A DNA stretch of 12,999 nucleotides from an uncultured Planctomycetaceae bacterium. GTDB lineage: Bacteria > Planctomycetota > Planctomycetia > Pirellulales > UBA1268. This document shows positions 5,718 through 11,635 of this stretch, in pieces; within the stretch, counting starts at the first letter, position 1, and every line of letters starts with the position of its first letter. The stretch lies in assembly GCA_937926325.1 (NCBI GenBank), contig CALAZQ010000325.1:1-12999 (forward strand), written 5' to 3'. The translations under genes were made by a program, and so were the position numbers. Below the pieces are notes generated by a model that saw only the letters and a list, made by a program, of their open reading frames with translations, was not told the origin of the DNA and ran no database searches.

Positions 5718-7050
5718 AGACAGAACGACCGGCCTCGAGGATCATCTCCTCGAGGCCGGCCTGTTTGCGGATGGCAGCCGCCACTTCTGCCGGGGCAAAC
5801 AGCCGCACCTGCTTGACCAGGCTGTCGAACTGGTGATGCGCCAGCGACTGGGTCACGGGCGAAACCTCAGCCAGCGGCCGCCACTGATAGTCGCCAGCCT
5901 GCTCATTCCGAGAGCGGACCTGCAGCCGGAACTCGATCTCTTTTTCAGCCGGCGGGGCGTCGATGATCAGACTGCCAGCCGGCAGCGGCAGCCCGGTTGC
6001 CCGCGCGAGCCCCTCGGCCAGTCGGTCGGCGGCCACCGCCAGCCGATCATAGGGCTGGCCGGCGAGGGCGGCATGAAGCTGCGGATGGCTGCCCGCATCG
6101 TAGGCCACCACCCGCTTGTGCAGCTGCCGCCGAGGGCCGAACAGCCCATCCAGCAGCTGCCGGGCGGTCTCGCAGTCGGCCGCCTCGTTGATCAGCCCGA
6201 CAAAGCTGGCATCGTCGCTGCGGGTCATGCGGCCGATGTCGAGCCGGTCGCGACAGAGCCAGACCGCCCGCTGCAGCATCGCGGTGGCCGACCGCACCGC
6301 ATGGTGCCAATAGACCTCGCTGAACATGACGTAACGGGCGAAGACCATCAGTTCGGCTGCGGTCCGGCCCTTGTCGGTAATGGCCAGGGCCGCCGCCGAC
6401 TCGTCAAGGCAGAGGCTGGCCAGCAGCCGGTCCTGGTCGAAGTGGCGGCCATAGGGCACCCCCGCATGCAGGCTGTCACGGGCCAGATAGTCCATCTTGT
6501 CAACGTCGATCGGCCCGGAGAGCAGCGAGTGGAGGATTCGGCCCGCCGGGTCGGTGGCGGTGCCCAGGATCAGCTCGGCCACGCGGTCGACCGGCAGCCC
6601 CCAGTCGGCCTTCAGCAGCGGGCCGATCTCACTGCCGGCCAGAATGTCGGCCACCAGGCTCTCATGCCGCGGAATGTCAGCCAGCCCCATATCTTCGATC
6701 GGATGGCAGTAGGGCCAGTGGCCGACGTCGTGAACCAGCGCCGCCACCAGAAAGGCGGCGGCATCGTCGCAGGAGATCTGCTGGCTGAACCGTTCGTCGG
6801 CCTGCAGGCTGGTCAGAAAGTCGAGGGCCAGCCGGTAGACCCCCAGGGAGTGCTCCAGTCGCGAATGGACCGCCCCGGGATAGACGAGCGCCACCAGGCC
6901 CAGCTGCCGCACCGCTGCCAGCCGCCGCAGCGGTGGACTGTCGAGCAGCCGCCGCACCCGGGGGGTCAGCGGGACGGTCACGCCGGGCGGAATCCGCACC
7001 CCACCCGCTGCATGCCGGCTGGCCAGTTCGGGGAGAGCGGTCAATGACAT
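5716..7050 (-). CDS. HD-domain phosphohydrolase, SAMHD1/dGTPase type
   Basis: This 444-residue protein has the metal site of the HD superfamily: His67 in R-L-E-H-S-L-G, His107-Asp108 in V-H-D-V-G-H-W-P-Y, and Asp184 in I-D-V-D-K-M-D-Y-L-A-R-D (181-192). That last string is close to the SAMHD1 segment where Asp311, Lys312 and Tyr315 act, so a (deoxy)nucleoside triphosphate triphosphohydrolase or a related nucleotide phosphohydrolase is the best guess. The N-terminal V-R-R-L-L-D-S-P-P-L-R-R-L (32-44) and S-R-L-E-H-S-L-G are also standard for this group. The C-terminal 200 residues are helical and do not match a domain I know. It is cytoplasmic, with no signal peptide. It follows the zinc-ribbon membrane protein gene by only 25 bases, so they are probably co-transcribed. 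The start lacks a strong ribosome binding site, which fits translational coupling. The substrate is unproven; family members also include regulatory and antiviral enzymes. Confidence 0.9.
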   Translation of the reverse strand: MSLTALPELASRHAAGGVRIPPGVTVPLTPRVRRLLDSPPLRRLAAVRQLGLVALVYPGAVHSRLEHSLGVYRLALDFLTSLQADERFSQQISCDDAAAFLVAALVHDVGHWPYCHPIEDMGLADIPRHESLVADILAGSEIGPLLKADWGLPVDRVAELILGTATDPAGRILHSLLSGPIDVDKMDYLARDSLHAGVPYGRHFDQDRLLASLCLDESAAALAITDKGRTAAELMVFARYVMFSEVYWHHAVRSATAMLQRAVWLCRDRLDIGRMTRSDDASFVGLINEAADCETARQLLDGLFGPRRQLHKRVVAYDAGSHPQLHAALAGQPYDRLAVAADRLAEGLARATGLPLPAGSLIIDAPPAEKEIEFRLQVRSRNEQAGDYQWRPLAEVSPVTQSLAHHQFDSLVKQVRLFAPAEVAAAIRKQAGLEEMILEAGRSV

Positions 7051-7075
7051 GGCGGCAAGGGTGGTGCAGGTCGAC

Positions 7076-7747
7076 TCAGATCGGCGGGAAGCCGGCCAGA
7101 TACCGCATCAGGGCAGTCAGAAAGACGTAGGAAGCGTAGTGGCCGACACCGGCCCCCCAGTCGAGGTCAAAGCTCGTGACCGCGGCGAGCCCACCGGCAA
7201 AGAGGAAGAAGGGGGCGATGAAGGTCCACTGCCAGATTTCAAGTTCACCCGGACCGAGCGTGCCCCGCACCCACCAGAGGCCGGCATAGACCAGGCTACA
7301 GGCCAGCACGCGGAGGGCGAGGGAGCGGCCGGCGTAGGCCTCGAGTTCTTTGTCGCGGACCACCCCGTAGCCGATCCGGGTGGTCGGCAGGGCGACGGCC
7401 ACGGCCGTCACCGCCAGCAGCCAGGTGGGGACGGTGACCGCCCCCTCGGCTGTCCGGTAAAGCTGGCCGGCGGCGAAGGCTGCCAGCAGCAGCAGCAGCA
7501 GGCCGCCGACGATCAGCGTGATCAGGACCGGCGAGACCGGCTTTTCCTCGAAGACGATCGGGGCCGTCGGCATCCGGCCCGCCTTTGACGAGGTCGTCGG
7601 CCGGTCGGGCTCGTGGATCGTGACGGCCGCCGGCTTGGGAATTGAGATCGGGTTTTTGCACTTGGGGCAGGGGCCCGTCTGGCCGGCGAACTTGTCGCTG
7701 ACGTTGAAGCGGGCCCGACATTTGGTGCAGACGACAGAGATGGCCAT
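7076..7747 (-). CDS. Zinc-ribbon membrane protein
   Basis: This 223-residue protein begins with a zinc ribbon, C7-T-K-C10 and C27-P-K-C30, in the pattern V-x-C-x-K-C-R-A-R-F then F-A-G-Q-T-G-P-C-P-K-C, which is very common at the N-terminus of planctomycete proteins. A polar linker (about 35-70) follows, then about five membrane helices near 72-93, 106-121, 143-160, 172-190 and 203-217. The domain order places the ribbon in the cytoplasm and the rest in the inner membrane. No catalytic motif is visible, so I assign no function. The start at 7747 is chosen because the ribbon begins within a few residues; upstream sequence in frame is Arg-rich and does not look like protein. Six CTG codons in a row (7484-7501) encode Leu83-88 in the first helix. 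It lies 25 bases upstream of the HD phosphohydrolase gene and diverges from a second zinc-ribbon gene. Confidence 0.8.
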   Translation of the reverse strand: MAISVVCTKCRARFNVSDKFAGQTGPCPKCKNPISIPKPAAVTIHEPDRPTTSSKAGRMPTAPIVFEEKPVSPVLITLIVGGLLLLLLAAFAAGQLYRTAEGAVTVPTWLLAVTAVAVALPTTRIGYGVVRDKELEAYAGRSLALRVLACSLVYAGLWWVRGTLGPGELEIWQWTFIAPFFLFAGGLAAVTSFDLDWGAGVGHYASYVFLTALMRYLAGFPPI

Positions 7748-7825
7748 GCGGTTGGTCCCGCGAGAACAAAACGATTCCGGGCGAATTTGCGGTGTAGAGT
7801 AGAAAGGAGTCAGTCGCCGCTCAAG

Positions 7826-7837
7826 CCGCGGCCGCGG
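7826..7837. promoter_or_regulatory. Perfect 12-base palindrome between two divergent zinc-ribbon genes
   Basis: CCGCGGCCGCGG lies in the 114-base region between divergent start codons at 7747 and 7862. It could be an operator, but GC-only palindromes of this length also arise by chance in DNA this rich in GC. Confidence 0.2.
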
Positions 7838-7861
7838 TCCTGCTGGTTGCCCGAAAGCCCG

Positions 7862-8407
7862 ATGACGCACTCTACCACCATCACGTTTTCCTGCCCGAAC
7901 GGCCACCGCATCAGCGTGCCGGTTGGGCTGGCCGGGAAGACCGGCACCTGCTCGAAGTGCGGCGTCAGGGTGACGATTCCGGCCGAGCCCCAGCAGACCG
8001 ACGAGCCCCCCGGGTCAGCGATTGTGAGCGACCTGTCGGGGACAGCGATCTCGTCGGCCGATCTGTTGGGTGACGCGGTTGAGCCGACCTCTCCGCTGGC
8101 CGCGGCTCTCGAGCCGGCCACCGGAACGGCAGCCGAAAGCCCGACCGCCCGGCTGATTGCCCGGCTCTGGCAAGAGCGGGCCCATGGGGGCGAGGTTGAA
8201 CTGCACCTCTCCGGCAGTTCGCGACCGATTCTGCCGCAGTTTTTTGAGCGGGACTGGTCGCAGGGCAGTCATGCGTTGTTTGCCCGGCAGGAGCCTGACG
8301 GCACGATTACGCTCGAGGCGGTGGCCTGGGAGTCGATTCAGCGGGTGGTCGTCCGCAAGGTGCAGGGGCTGCCTGACGGCATGTTTCTGGACGAGGGCGA
8401 AAGCTGA
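7862..8407 (+). CDS. Soluble zinc-ribbon protein of unknown function
   Basis: This 181-residue protein opens with a zinc-binding pattern C11-P-N-G-H15 and C30-S-K-C33 inside I-S-V-P-V-G-L-A-G-K-T-G-T-C-S-K-C, the same planctomycete-type ribbon as in the divergent neighbour but with His as the second ligand. Residues 41-95 form an acidic, Pro/Ala/Ser-rich linker. The C-terminal part (about 96-181) is a compact mixed alpha/beta region (ARLIARLWQ, then GEVELHLSGS, then ITLEAVAWESIQRVVVRKV) with no membrane helix and no motif I recognise. The ATG at 7862 is chosen because it puts the ribbon at the N-terminus. AAAGGAG at 7802-7808 is too far upstream to serve this start. The start therefore remains moderately sure. 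The gene ends 24 bases before the convergent ACT gene. Confidence 0.75.
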   Translation: MTHSTTITFSCPNGHRISVPVGLAGKTGTCSKCGVRVTIPAEPQQTDEPPGSAIVSDLSGTAISSADLLGDAVEPTSPLAAALEPATGTAAESPTARLIARLWQERAHGGEVELHLSGSSRPILPQFFERDWSQGSHALFARQEPDGTITLEAVAWESIQRVVVRKVQGLPDGMFLDEGES

Positions 8408-8409
8408 AG

Positions 8410-8438
8410 CCAGGCCGGCCGAACGAGCCGGTTACTGG
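8410..8438. terminator. Shared hairpin between convergent zinc-ribbon and ACT genes
   Basis: CCGGC (8415-8419) pairs with GCCGG (8427-8431) around a 7-base loop, and CCAG (8410-8413) pairs with CTGG (8435-8438) outside it. It spans the 24-base gap between two convergent stop codons. It has no T-run, and its plan resembles the hairpin at 5687-5717. Confidence 0.35.
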
Positions 8439-8932
8439 TCGTCGTCCAGATCGCCCTCGGTGATCATGGTGAAGCCCTTCTGGCCGAGGGTCTCGAGGCC
8501 CATCTCGGTGTTATCAACCATCAGGGCCACCACCGGCCGGCCCCGCGGCCGCATCAGCACCGGGTAGGCCTGGATGATATTTATCTCAGCCTGCAGGAGC
8601 GCCGTACAGATTCGCACCAGCGGCTGCGGGTCGTCGGGCAGTTCCACGCCGATCAGGTCACTCTCGATGATCGCCAAACCCGCCCGCTCGAGAATTTCAC
8701 GGCCCTGCTCGGGATGGCTGAGCAGAAACCGGACGAAGGCACACTCGCCGGCATCGCTGATCGAGAGGGCGACGATCCGCACCCGGGTGCCGGCGAACCG
8801 GCGGACGAGTTCCAGCAGTTGCCCGACCCGGTTCTCCAGAAAGACCGTGAACTGCCGGAGTGTCGGCCAATTCCTGCCGCGGGCGGTCGCAAACCCAACC
8901 GCCGACCCTTCGCCCGCATCGCCGAAACTCAT
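8432..8932 (-). CDS. Tandem ACT-domain protein
   Basis: This 166-residue protein appears to be two ACT domains and little else: about 26-95 (FTVFLENRVGQLLELVRRF, then VRIVALSISD, then AFVRFLLSHP) and about 95-160 (LIGVELPDDPQPLVRICTAL, then INIIQAYPVL, then PVVALMVDN). The first domain carries the N-R-V-G-Q-L string that in ACT domains marks the loop and helix near the ligand site. ACT domains bind amino acids or similar small ligands and act in dimers, and stand-alone pairs are thought to be regulators; no enzyme or DNA-binding domain is present here. The start at 8932 is supported by GGAG five bases upstream; an upstream in-frame ATG near 9001 would put a promoter inside the gene and has no ribosome binding site. 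The ligand and partner are unknown. It diverges from the thioesterase gene. Confidence 0.8.
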   Translation of the reverse strand: MSFGDAGEGSAVGFATARGRNWPTLRQFTVFLENRVGQLLELVRRFAGTRVRIVALSISDAGECAFVRFLLSHPEQGREILERAGLAIIESDLIGVELPDDPQPLVRICTALLQAEINIIQAYPVLMRPRGRPVVALMVDNTEMGLETLGQKGFTMITEGDLDDDQ

Positions 8933-8948
8933 GTTGTCTCCACAGTCG

Positions 8949-8976
8949 TTGACGGGTGCTGAACCCCTCGCAGAAT
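8949..8976 (+). promoter_or_regulatory. Plus-strand promoter candidate for the thioesterase gene
   Basis: TTGACG (8949-8954, five of six to consensus) is followed after 16 bases by CAGAAT (8971-8976, four of six). It points toward the thioesterase gene and its -10 overlaps that of the minus-strand promoter at 8972-9001. Confidence 0.3.
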
Positions 8977-9001
8977 AGGGGCTGCCGCTACCGGCGGTCA
9001 A
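8972..9001 (-). promoter_or_regulatory. Minus-strand promoter candidate for the ACT gene
   Basis: On the minus strand TTGACC (9001-8996, five of six) is followed after 18 bases by TATTCT (8977-8972, four of six). Transcription would begin roughly 35 bases before the ACT start codon and include its GGAG ribosome binding site. A short hairpin, CCCCT (8964-8968) with AGGGG (8977-8981), overlaps the -10. Confidence 0.4.
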
Positions 9002-9059
9002 CTTTGTGTCGGCTCAGTTCAGTCCCGTCGTTCCTTCTCGCCAGAAAAACAATCCTGCC

Positions 9060-9467
9060 GTGTCAGACCCGACCAGCTCGCCGCCGCTCATCCACGAGAT
9101 GGAGATCCGGGTCCGCTACCAAGAGACCGACGGCCAGCGGCGGGTCCATCATGCGAACTACCTCACCTACTTCGAGATGGGCCGGACCGAGATGCTGCGG
9201 GCCCAGGGCCGCACCTACCGGGCCTTCGAAGATGCCGGCCTGTTCATGGTGGTCGCCGAGGCCAGCTGCCGGTATCAGGCGGCTGCCGAATATGACGACC
9301 TGCTGCTGCTGCGGACCCGGGTCGAGAAGATCACCGCCGCCAGCATCCGCCATGCCTATGAGCTGATCCGCGACCGGCAGATCATCGCCACCGGCGAAAC
9401 GCTGGTGGTCTGCGTTGACCGCGAGGGGAAGATCCGGCGGCTGCCCGACTGGATGCTGGCGGGCTGA
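9060..9467 (+). CDS. YbgC/FadM-type acyl-CoA thioesterase (hotdog fold)
   Basis: Read from the GTG at 9060 this is 135 residues, the usual length for YbgC-like thioesterases. The core I-R-V-R-Y-Q-E-T-D24-G-Q-R-R-V-H-H-A-N-Y (16-34) matches the family string with the catalytic Asp in the T-D-x-x-G position and the H-A-N-Y turn. It is followed by Y-F-E-M-G-R-T-E-M-L-R on the long hotdog helix and by the beta-strand half of the fold. Family members hydrolyse acyl-CoA thioesters (4-hydroxybenzoyl-CoA or short to medium acyl-CoA), and E. coli YbgC is linked to the Tol-Pal cluster. No Tol-Pal gene is present here, so I leave the symbol blank. An in-frame GTG at 9006 or ATG at 9099 is also possible; none has a clear ribosome binding site. 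It lies 66 bases upstream of the 478-residue gene, probably in one transcript. Confidence 0.85.
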   Translation: MSDPTSSPPLIHEMEIRVRYQETDGQRRVHHANYLTYFEMGRTEMLRAQGRTYRAFEDAGLFMVVAEASCRYQAAAEYDDLLLLRTRVEKITAASIRHAYELIRDRQIIATGETLVVCVDREGKIRRLPDWMLAG

Positions 9468-9496
9468 GGCCACGGGGCCAAGAAATCCTCACATCC

Positions 9497-9528
9497 CCGC
9501 GGTAGGCTGTCGCCGCACACCGCGGAGG
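9497..9528 (+). promoter_or_regulatory. Hairpin overlapping the ribosome binding site of the 478-residue gene
   Basis: CCGCGGT (9497-9503) pairs perfectly with ACCGCGG (9519-9525) around a 15-base loop. The right arm covers the first two bases of the strong GGAGG site (9524-9528) that lies five bases before the ATG at 9534. Folding could lower translation of this gene relative to the thioesterase upstream. This is a prediction from pairing alone. Confidence 0.35.
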
Positions 9529-9533
9529 ACACC

Positions 9534-10970
9534 ATGCACGACGCAGCGACCGGCATCGACCCGACGGCCCAGCGGGCCCTGGCCCTTAATCTCAATGCCG
9601 ATGTCTACGGCACCTTCGCCGAGATCGGCGCCGGCCAGGAGGTGGCCCGCTGGTTCTTCTCGGTCGGCGGGGCGGCGGGCACCGTCGCCAAGACGATGTC
9701 GGCCTATGACATGACCGTCAGCGACGCCATCTACGGGCAGGCCCCCCGGTACGTCTCCCGCGAGCGGGTCGAGGAGATGCTGGCCCACGAGTATCAGCTG
9801 CTGCAGGAGCGGCTCGACGCCAGCCGTGGCGAGCGAACCCGGTTCTTCGCCTTTGCCGACACGGCCGCCGCCCGGTCCTTCAGTGGCGGCAATGAGTGCC
9901 ATGCCTGGGTCGGTGTCCGCTTTCAGCACGCCTGCCGGGTGCCGCCCAGCACCATGCTGCTGCACGTGCGGCTGCTCGACCCCAGCAATGCCCTGCAGCA
10001 GGACGCCCTCGGCCGGCTGGGGGTCAATCTGCTGCATGCGCTGCTGACCGACTGGAAGCAGCCCCGCCGGGTCATCGAGAACCTGCTGGCCGATATCGGC
10101 CGTGAGCGGCTGGAGATCGACTGGATTCACGTCACGGGCCCGGCCTTTGAGGGCTGTGACAATCGGCTGCTGGGGCTGCACCTGGTGCGGCTGGGGCTGA
10201 CGCCGGCCCTGCTCTTCGGCGCCGATGGCACCCCGCTGCTGGCCTCCGAGTCGATCCGGCATACCGAGGTGCTGATCGAGCGGGGCCGGTTTGCGCCGGT
10301 GACAGCCCTCAATCTGGAGATGCTGGCCACTGCCAGAGAGGTCTTTGCGGCTGAGGGCCCGCCGGCGGCTGAGGCGTCCCGCCAGCCGCAGGTCCGGGAG
10401 ATCATGGAGATCACCATGAACAATCTCCGTGACCGCGGCCAGACCGAAGATGCCGAGTTCCTCGCCCGCGTCGATCTGCTTTCGGCCACCGGCAAGATGG
10501 TGCTGGTCAGCGACCTCGCCGCCTTTCATGAACTGGGGGAATACCTGGCCGCCCGGCACGTCGAGCGGACCGGGCTGGTCCTCGGCCTTCCGCTGCTGCG
10601 GGAGCTGTTCAACGAAAGCCACTATGCCCGGCTCGATGGCGGTATTCTCGAGGCCTTCGGCCGGCTCTTCACCCAGGCGGTGCGGCTCTATGTCTATCCC
10701 ACCCGCGATGTCATCGACGGCCGGGTTGTCACCTCTGACATGCTCACCGTCGCCCCCCACCTGTCACACCTGCTCGAGCACCTGCGGGTCAACGGGCTGA
10801 TCCGCGGCCTGCCCTGTGACGAGGCGACGCTGCGAACCTATTCCAGCGAGGAGGTCCGCAGCCGGATCTGTTCAGGTGACCCGTCATGGAAGGAGCTGGT
10901 CGCCCCGGCCGTGGCCGCCGCCATCGAGCAGCACGGGTTCTTCGGAGCCCGCTGCGATCCGGGGCGGTAG
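9534..10970 (+). CDS. Conserved protein of unknown function (family often mislabelled TonB-dependent receptor)
   Basis: This 478-residue protein has a distinctive N-terminal core: Y-G-T-F-A-E-I-G-A-G-Q-E-V-A-R-W-F-F (25-42), G-G-A-A-G-T-V-A-K-T (45-54), S-A-Y-D-M-T-V-S-D-A-I-Y-G (56-68) and G-N-E-C-H-A-W-V-G-V-R-F-Q (119-131). I recognise this from long conserved proteins of Bacteroidetes, Planctomycetes and others, which databases often label TonB-dependent receptor or nicotinate-nucleotide adenylyltransferase. Neither label fits: there is no signal peptide, plug or barrel pattern, and no nucleotidyl-transferase H-x-G-H motif near the start. The protein looks soluble and cytoplasmic, with mixed helices and strands throughout. 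GGAGG at 9524-9528 fixes the start. It follows the thioesterase by 66 bases, so they may be co-transcribed. I do not assign a function. The C-terminus (G-F-F-G-A-R-C-D-P-G-R) appears complete. Confidence 0.85.
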   Translation: MHDAATGIDPTAQRALALNLNADVYGTFAEIGAGQEVARWFFSVGGAAGTVAKTMSAYDMTVSDAIYGQAPRYVSRERVEEMLAHEYQLLQERLDASRGERTRFFAFADTAAARSFSGGNECHAWVGVRFQHACRVPPSTMLLHVRLLDPSNALQQDALGRLGVNLLHALLTDWKQPRRVIENLLADIGRERLEIDWIHVTGPAFEGCDNRLLGLHLVRLGLTPALLFGADGTPLLASESIRHTEVLIERGRFAPVTALNLEMLATAREVFAAEGPPAAEASRQPQVREIMEITMNNLRDRGQTEDAEFLARVDLLSATGKMVLVSDLAAFHELGEYLAARHVERTGLVLGLPLLRELFNESHYARLDGGILEAFGRLFTQAVRLYVYPTRDVIDGRVVTSDMLTVAPHLSHLLEHLRVNGLIRGLPCDEATLRTYSSEEVRSRICSGDPSWKELVAPAVAAAIEQHGFFGARCDPGR

Positions 10971-11174
10971 CCCACGATTTACTGAAACTGTCTAGCTGGG
11001 TGATGGCCGTGCCAGTGGTGAGATGTGCCTGGTAGGGGCGGCTGTTGGCCAACCACGGCTGACCAGCCCTACTGTTGCCCGACGTGCCGCAGCCAGCGGC
11101 CGGTGCCTCCAGGGCCGGAGCGTTGTTGACCGTTGACCGGCGGCCGCCGGTCGCCCTTCCTGGAGAAATTTCCC
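10971..11174. other. Intergenic leader region with inverted repeats
   Basis: These 204 bases carry no credible coding frame. GTAGGG (11032-11037) and CCCTAC (11067-11072) are inverted copies flanking an inner TTGGCCAA palindrome (11045-11052), which may form a long weak stem. Two tandem copies of GTTGACC (11125-11131 and 11132-11138) lead into an 18-base palindrome that is listed separately. Confidence 0.4.
11135..11152 (+). promoter_or_regulatory. Perfect 18-base palindrome in front of the 83-residue gene
   Basis: GACCGGCGG followed by its exact reverse complement CCGCCGGTC lies 22 bases before the ATG at 11175. It can act as a dimer binding site, or fold in RNA as a 7-bp stem with a GGCC loop just upstream of the GGAG ribosome binding site at 11162-11165. 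Confidence 0.35.
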
Positions 11175-11426
11175 ATGACCTTGGCAGCAGAGCGGGAACT
11201 GGAGCACGTTGGAGAGACCTCAGGCTGTTCCGACCACGACCACGATTTGATTCACGAGTTGAGCCGTCGGCTCGACAGCCTCTGGCGATACGATCAGTAC
11301 ATCGCCAACGCCGAATGGCGGGATGAGCTGCGGCAGTTCTGGATGGACGCCAAGGCGCTGGAGCAGCAGGCGATCCAACGGCTGAAAGAGCTGATCAAGC
11401 AGGAAGTGCGGAACGAGTGCTTTTAG
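11175..11426 (+). CDS. Small helical protein, conserved planctomycete-type, unknown function
   Basis: This 83-residue protein has an acidic, flexible N-terminus (about 1-20, with D-H-D-H-D) followed by two or three amphipathic helices: L-I-H-E-L-S-R-R-L-D-S-L-W-R-Y-D-Q-Y (about 22-39) and A-K-A-L-E-Q-Q-A-I-Q-R-L-K-E-L-I-K-Q (about 56-73), ending in N-E-C-F. The pattern H-E-L-x-R-R-L-D-x-L-W-R-Y-D-Q-Y-I-A-N-A is one I associate with a short protein found in many planctomycetes with no known function. It has no signal peptide or membrane helix. Its heptad-like helices suggest a coiled-coil or helical bundle and probably self-association; that is inference. GGAG at 11162-11165, nine bases before the ATG, supports this start over an upstream GTG. 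It is a single-gene unit, with a strong terminator directly after the stop. Confidence 0.75.
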   Translation: MTLAAERELEHVGETSGCSDHDHDLIHELSRRLDSLWRYDQYIANAEWRDELRQFWMDAKALEQQAIQRLKELIKQEVRNECF

Positions 11427-11435
11427 GCTCCCGAG

Positions 11436-11460
11436 AAACACGGGCATGACGCCCGTGTTT
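11436..11460 (+). terminator. Intrinsic terminator after the 83-residue gene
   Basis: AAACACGGGC (11436-11445) and GCCCGTGTTT (11451-11460) form a perfect 10-bp stem with a five-base ATGAC loop, ending in a short T-run (11458-11461). It begins ten bases after the TAG stop. The A-rich left arm would give a T-run on the other strand too, so it may also stop transcripts coming from the minus-strand gene at 11636-11947. Confidence 0.8.
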
Positions 11461-11551
11461 TGCTTGTGAGTCGCCTGGACGACACGCTCTCGCCGTTCAA
11501 CTGGAAGCCGCCAGGCGGAAGCCGGCGGACAGGCAGTGCGTGAGACTTCGA

Positions 11552-11568
11552 CGGCAATCGTGTTGCCG
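11552..11568 (-). terminator. Weak hairpin downstream of the acidic 103-residue gene
   Basis: CGGCAA (11552-11557) pairs with TTGCCG (11563-11568) around TCGTG, about 68 bases past the stop of the minus-strand gene. It has no T-run. The rest of 11427-11635 holds only the terminator at 11436-11460 and a looser CCGCTC/GAGCGG inverted repeat at 11581-11605; I see no gene. Confidence 0.2.
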
Positions 11569-11635
11569 GTCCGGTCGCTCCCGCTCCCGGATGCAGAGCG
11601 AGCGGTGTTTATCGGAGACTTGCCTTGCCGTTCCG

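Noticed and set aside
5833..7047. Long plus-strand open frame (404 codons) opposite the HD phosphohydrolase
   Set aside because: It is the antisense shadow of a gene with clear catalytic motifs. Its translation is Gln/Gly/Pro/Arg-rich with no domain, as expected of GC-rich antisense frames.
7484..7501. Six CAG repeats as a possible unstable microsatellite
   Set aside because: They encode six Leu in a membrane helix, which explains them; a three-base unit would keep the frame if it varied.
7802..7808. AAAGGAG as the ribosome binding site of an upstream start for the soluble zinc-ribbon gene
   Set aside because: No start codon follows at a usable distance in the right frame, and the ATG at 7862 puts the zinc ribbon at the N-terminus as in the family.
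9489..10760. Long minus-strand open frame (423 codons) opposite the 478-residue gene
   Set aside because: Antisense shadow of a strongly conserved protein with a good ribosome binding site. Its translation is Gly/Gln/Pro-rich without a recognisable motif.
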